A model generated the notes under the pieces. It did no database searches, was not told the DNA's origin, and worked only from the letters and a program-made list of their open reading frames with translations. Below, piece by piece: positions 6,439-7,220 of a stretch of DNA of 7,220 nt. The translations under genes and the position numbers were made by a program. Location of the stretch: the NCBI GenBank assembly GCA_015654915.1, contig JAATFY010000234.1, positions 1 to 7,220 on the forward strand. The letters are read 5' to 3'. This stretch comes from Rhodospirillales bacterium (GTDB lineage Bacteria; Pseudomonadota; Alphaproteobacteria; UBA9219). Within the stretch, counting starts at the first letter, position 1. Each line of letters opens with the position of its first letter.

Positions 6439-6866
6439 AAGGAAGCGATCGTCCCCGCCATCGCGCCGATAAACAGGATCAGATTGACGATCATGCCGAT
6501 GAGAAAACCTTTGTGGCGACTCCTGGCTTTGCGGTAATAGCCGCGCGCGTAGAGGATGCGGGCGAGGATCCATACCGCACCGAAAGCTGCCGCGAAAACA
6601 TCGTCCATCGCGAAGGCCGCGATCCATAAAAGCGGCAGATGCATCACCAGCTGTTCTGTTGTGTTGGCGTGAACGCGCAAAACGCGCATGAACTCGACTG
6701 GTCCGGTGGTGGTCGGCGCATCGATCTGATGCTTGCGCCGCGCGCCGCCAACCCTCACCATCAAAATCACGTACAACAGGATATCCAGAAGCGTGACGAA
6801 AGCCGTATAGGGTTTCGGCATCGTGCCGAAATTGGCGGTAAACACATTCCACGGATCGATGAGCAT
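6435..6866 (-). CDS. MAPEG-family membrane protein (putative glutathione S-transferase-like)
   Basis: This 143-residue protein has about four hydrophobic helices (near 19-38, 72-87, 88-107 and 119-140). The MAPEG signature appears as RVLRVHANTTEQL (61-73), with R64, H66, N68 and E71, then LPLLWIAAF (77-85), GAVWILARILYARGYY (96-111) and R117-x-x-G-F. Eukaryotic MAPEG members (microsomal glutathione transferases, FLAP, prostaglandin E synthase) act on lipophilic substrates, often with glutathione. Substrates of bacterial members such as this one are mostly unknown. The ATG at 6866 is supported by AAGGAG eight bases upstream. The gene converges on holB with stop codons sharing CTAG, and no terminator fits between them. 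Nothing links it functionally to the neighbouring operon. Confidence 0.88.
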   Translation of the reverse strand: MLIDPWNVFTANFGTMPKPYTAFVTLLDILLYVILMVRVGGARRKHQIDAPTTTGPVEFMRVLRVHANTTEQLVMHLPLLWIAAFAMDDVFAAAFGAVWILARILYARGYYRKARSRHKGFLIGMIVNLILFIGAMAGTIASF

Positions 6867-6874
6867 GCGAAGGA

Positions 6875-6880
6875 CTCCTT
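6875..6880 (-). promoter_or_regulatory. Ribosome binding site of the MAPEG gene
   Basis: The minus strand reads AAGGAG, a near-perfect Shine-Dalgarno sequence, eight bases before the ATG at 6866-6864. It fixes the start codon. It is part of a small palindrome, AAGGAGTCCTT (6870-6880 on this strand). Confidence 0.8.
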
Positions 6881-6912
6881 GGCTAAGAATCCGAAGCTAC
6901 TCCGTTTAATCC

Positions 6913-6922
6913 GGACTAGTCC
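6913..6922. repeat. 10-bp perfect palindrome GGACTAGTCC
   Basis: This perfect inverted repeat lies 5 bp beyond the stop codon of the right-edge gene and about 47 bp upstream of the MAPEG start. It could be a small operator or chance. With no spacer and no T-run it is too short to be a good intrinsic terminator. Confidence 0.4.
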
Positions 6923-6927
6923 AGCTT

Positions 6928-7220
6928 TCAGGGGGTTGGCTTCCCATCGGGGTTGCCCGTGCGTTTCACTTGCGAGTCATCGGCAGGCCTTTCCGCTTTC
7001 GCGGCGTTGTCCGTGCCGGTGTTTGTCGTCGCACCACCAGCCTGTCCGGCTGCGAGTTTTGCTTGCTCCCTCAGCGCCGCGGCCGCCGCTTTGGCCGCCG
7101 CGACTGCAGCCCTGTTTTGTGCAATCTCATCGGCAAAAACTTCCGTCAAAGGTTTCTCGATCAGGCGCGCGATGGCCATGGCAATATCCTGTGTACGCGA
7201 TGATTGCGCGCCCTTGGGAA
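6928..7220 (-). CDS. Hypothetical protein, C-terminal end (5' end outside the window)
   Basis: I do not recognise this gene. Reading on the minus strand, the frame is open from the window edge to a TGA at 6930-6928. An internal ATG at 7179 would give 83 residues. However, the frame continues upstream without a stop for the remaining 13 full codons (PKGAQSSRTQDIA), so I infer that the gene begins outside. The visible end has a helical segment, IARLIEKPLTEVFADEIAQ, followed by a very Ala-rich helix (about residues 24-45 of the 83). The tail is Gly/Thr/Asn/Asp/Lys/Pro-rich, looks disordered, and ends in TP. There is no catalytic motif or membrane helix. It lies upstream of the MAPEG gene on the same strand and might share a transcript with it. 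Confidence 0.6.
   Translation of the reverse strand, partial: PKGAQSSRTQDIAMAIARLIEKPLTEVFADEIAQNRAAVAAAKAAAAALREQAKLAAGQAGGATTNTGTDNAAKAERPADDSQVKRTGNPDGKPTP

Larger units (their letters stand above)
6867..6927. promoter_or_regulatory. Intergenic region upstream of the MAPEG gene
   Basis: These 61 bp lie between the end of the right-edge gene and the MAPEG start, both on the minus strand. The region holds the MAPEG ribosome binding site and a 10-bp palindrome at 6913-6922. TCC(G) recurs at about one helical turn (6890, 6901, 6910, 6920). No clear -10/-35 pair and no hairpin followed by a T-run are seen, so the MAPEG gene may have a weak promoter here or be read through from the upstream gene. 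Confidence 0.4.

Noticed and set aside
6447..6492. Inverted repeat GATCGTC ... GACGATC as a terminator after holB
   Set aside because: The arms are 7 bp with a loop of over 30 bases and no following T-run, and they lie in MAPEG coding sequence.
6873..6891. Two GANTC sites (6873-6877 and 6887-6891) upstream of the MAPEG gene as CcrM-type methylation control
   Set aside because: GANTC occurs at roughly the chance frequency in the first 2.8 kb that I scanned, so a pair 14 bp apart is not notable and no methyltransferase is visible here.

Overview
The window looks like a chromosomal segment from a moderately GC-rich alphaproteobacterium. I infer this from the gene order rlpA-dacA-tmk-holB, which is familiar from that class, and from the type of each protein. 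I cannot place it to order or genus. I see no insertion sequence, phage gene, CRISPR array, tRNA or rRNA.

Left edge, minus strand (1-918): the first 25 codons of an ATP-binding subunit, preceded in transcription by a complete ABC-2 permease of the Wzm/RfbA/KpsM type. Two bases separate the genes. Together they are the membrane part of an exporter for a cell-surface polysaccharide. An 85-bp divergent gap (919-1003) separates this pair from the main gene block and must hold start signals for both directions.

Centre, plus strand (1004-6438): six genes packed so tightly that they read as one operon. The first four handle the envelope: an ElyC/YdcF-type DUF218 membrane protein, a periplasmic MltB-type lytic transglycosylase, a lipoprotein RlpA (DPBB plus SPOR domains), and a PBP5-type D-Ala-D-Ala carboxypeptidase. 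The last two serve DNA synthesis: thymidylate kinase (tmk) and the DNA polymerase III delta' clamp-loader subunit (holB). The junctions are a 13-bp overlap, a 1-bp TAATG overlap, an 8-bp gap whose ribosome binding site shares bases with the previous stop, a 3-bp gap, and a 4-bp ATGA overlap. Translational coupling is therefore likely along most of the operon, and peptidoglycan remodelling is physically tied to nucleotide supply and replication.

Right side, minus strand (6435-7220): a MAPEG-family four-helix membrane protein converges on holB, and the two stop codons share one CTAG. A 61-bp gap follows, with a short palindrome. The last feature is the C-terminal end of an unidentified Ala-rich protein that runs off the window.

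Nothing here is clearly a new system. The points most worth a second look are the thymidylate kinase, which departs from the family consensus at three normally conserved motifs, and the joining of an elyC-like and an mltB-like gene to the conserved rlpA-dacA-tmk-holB block.
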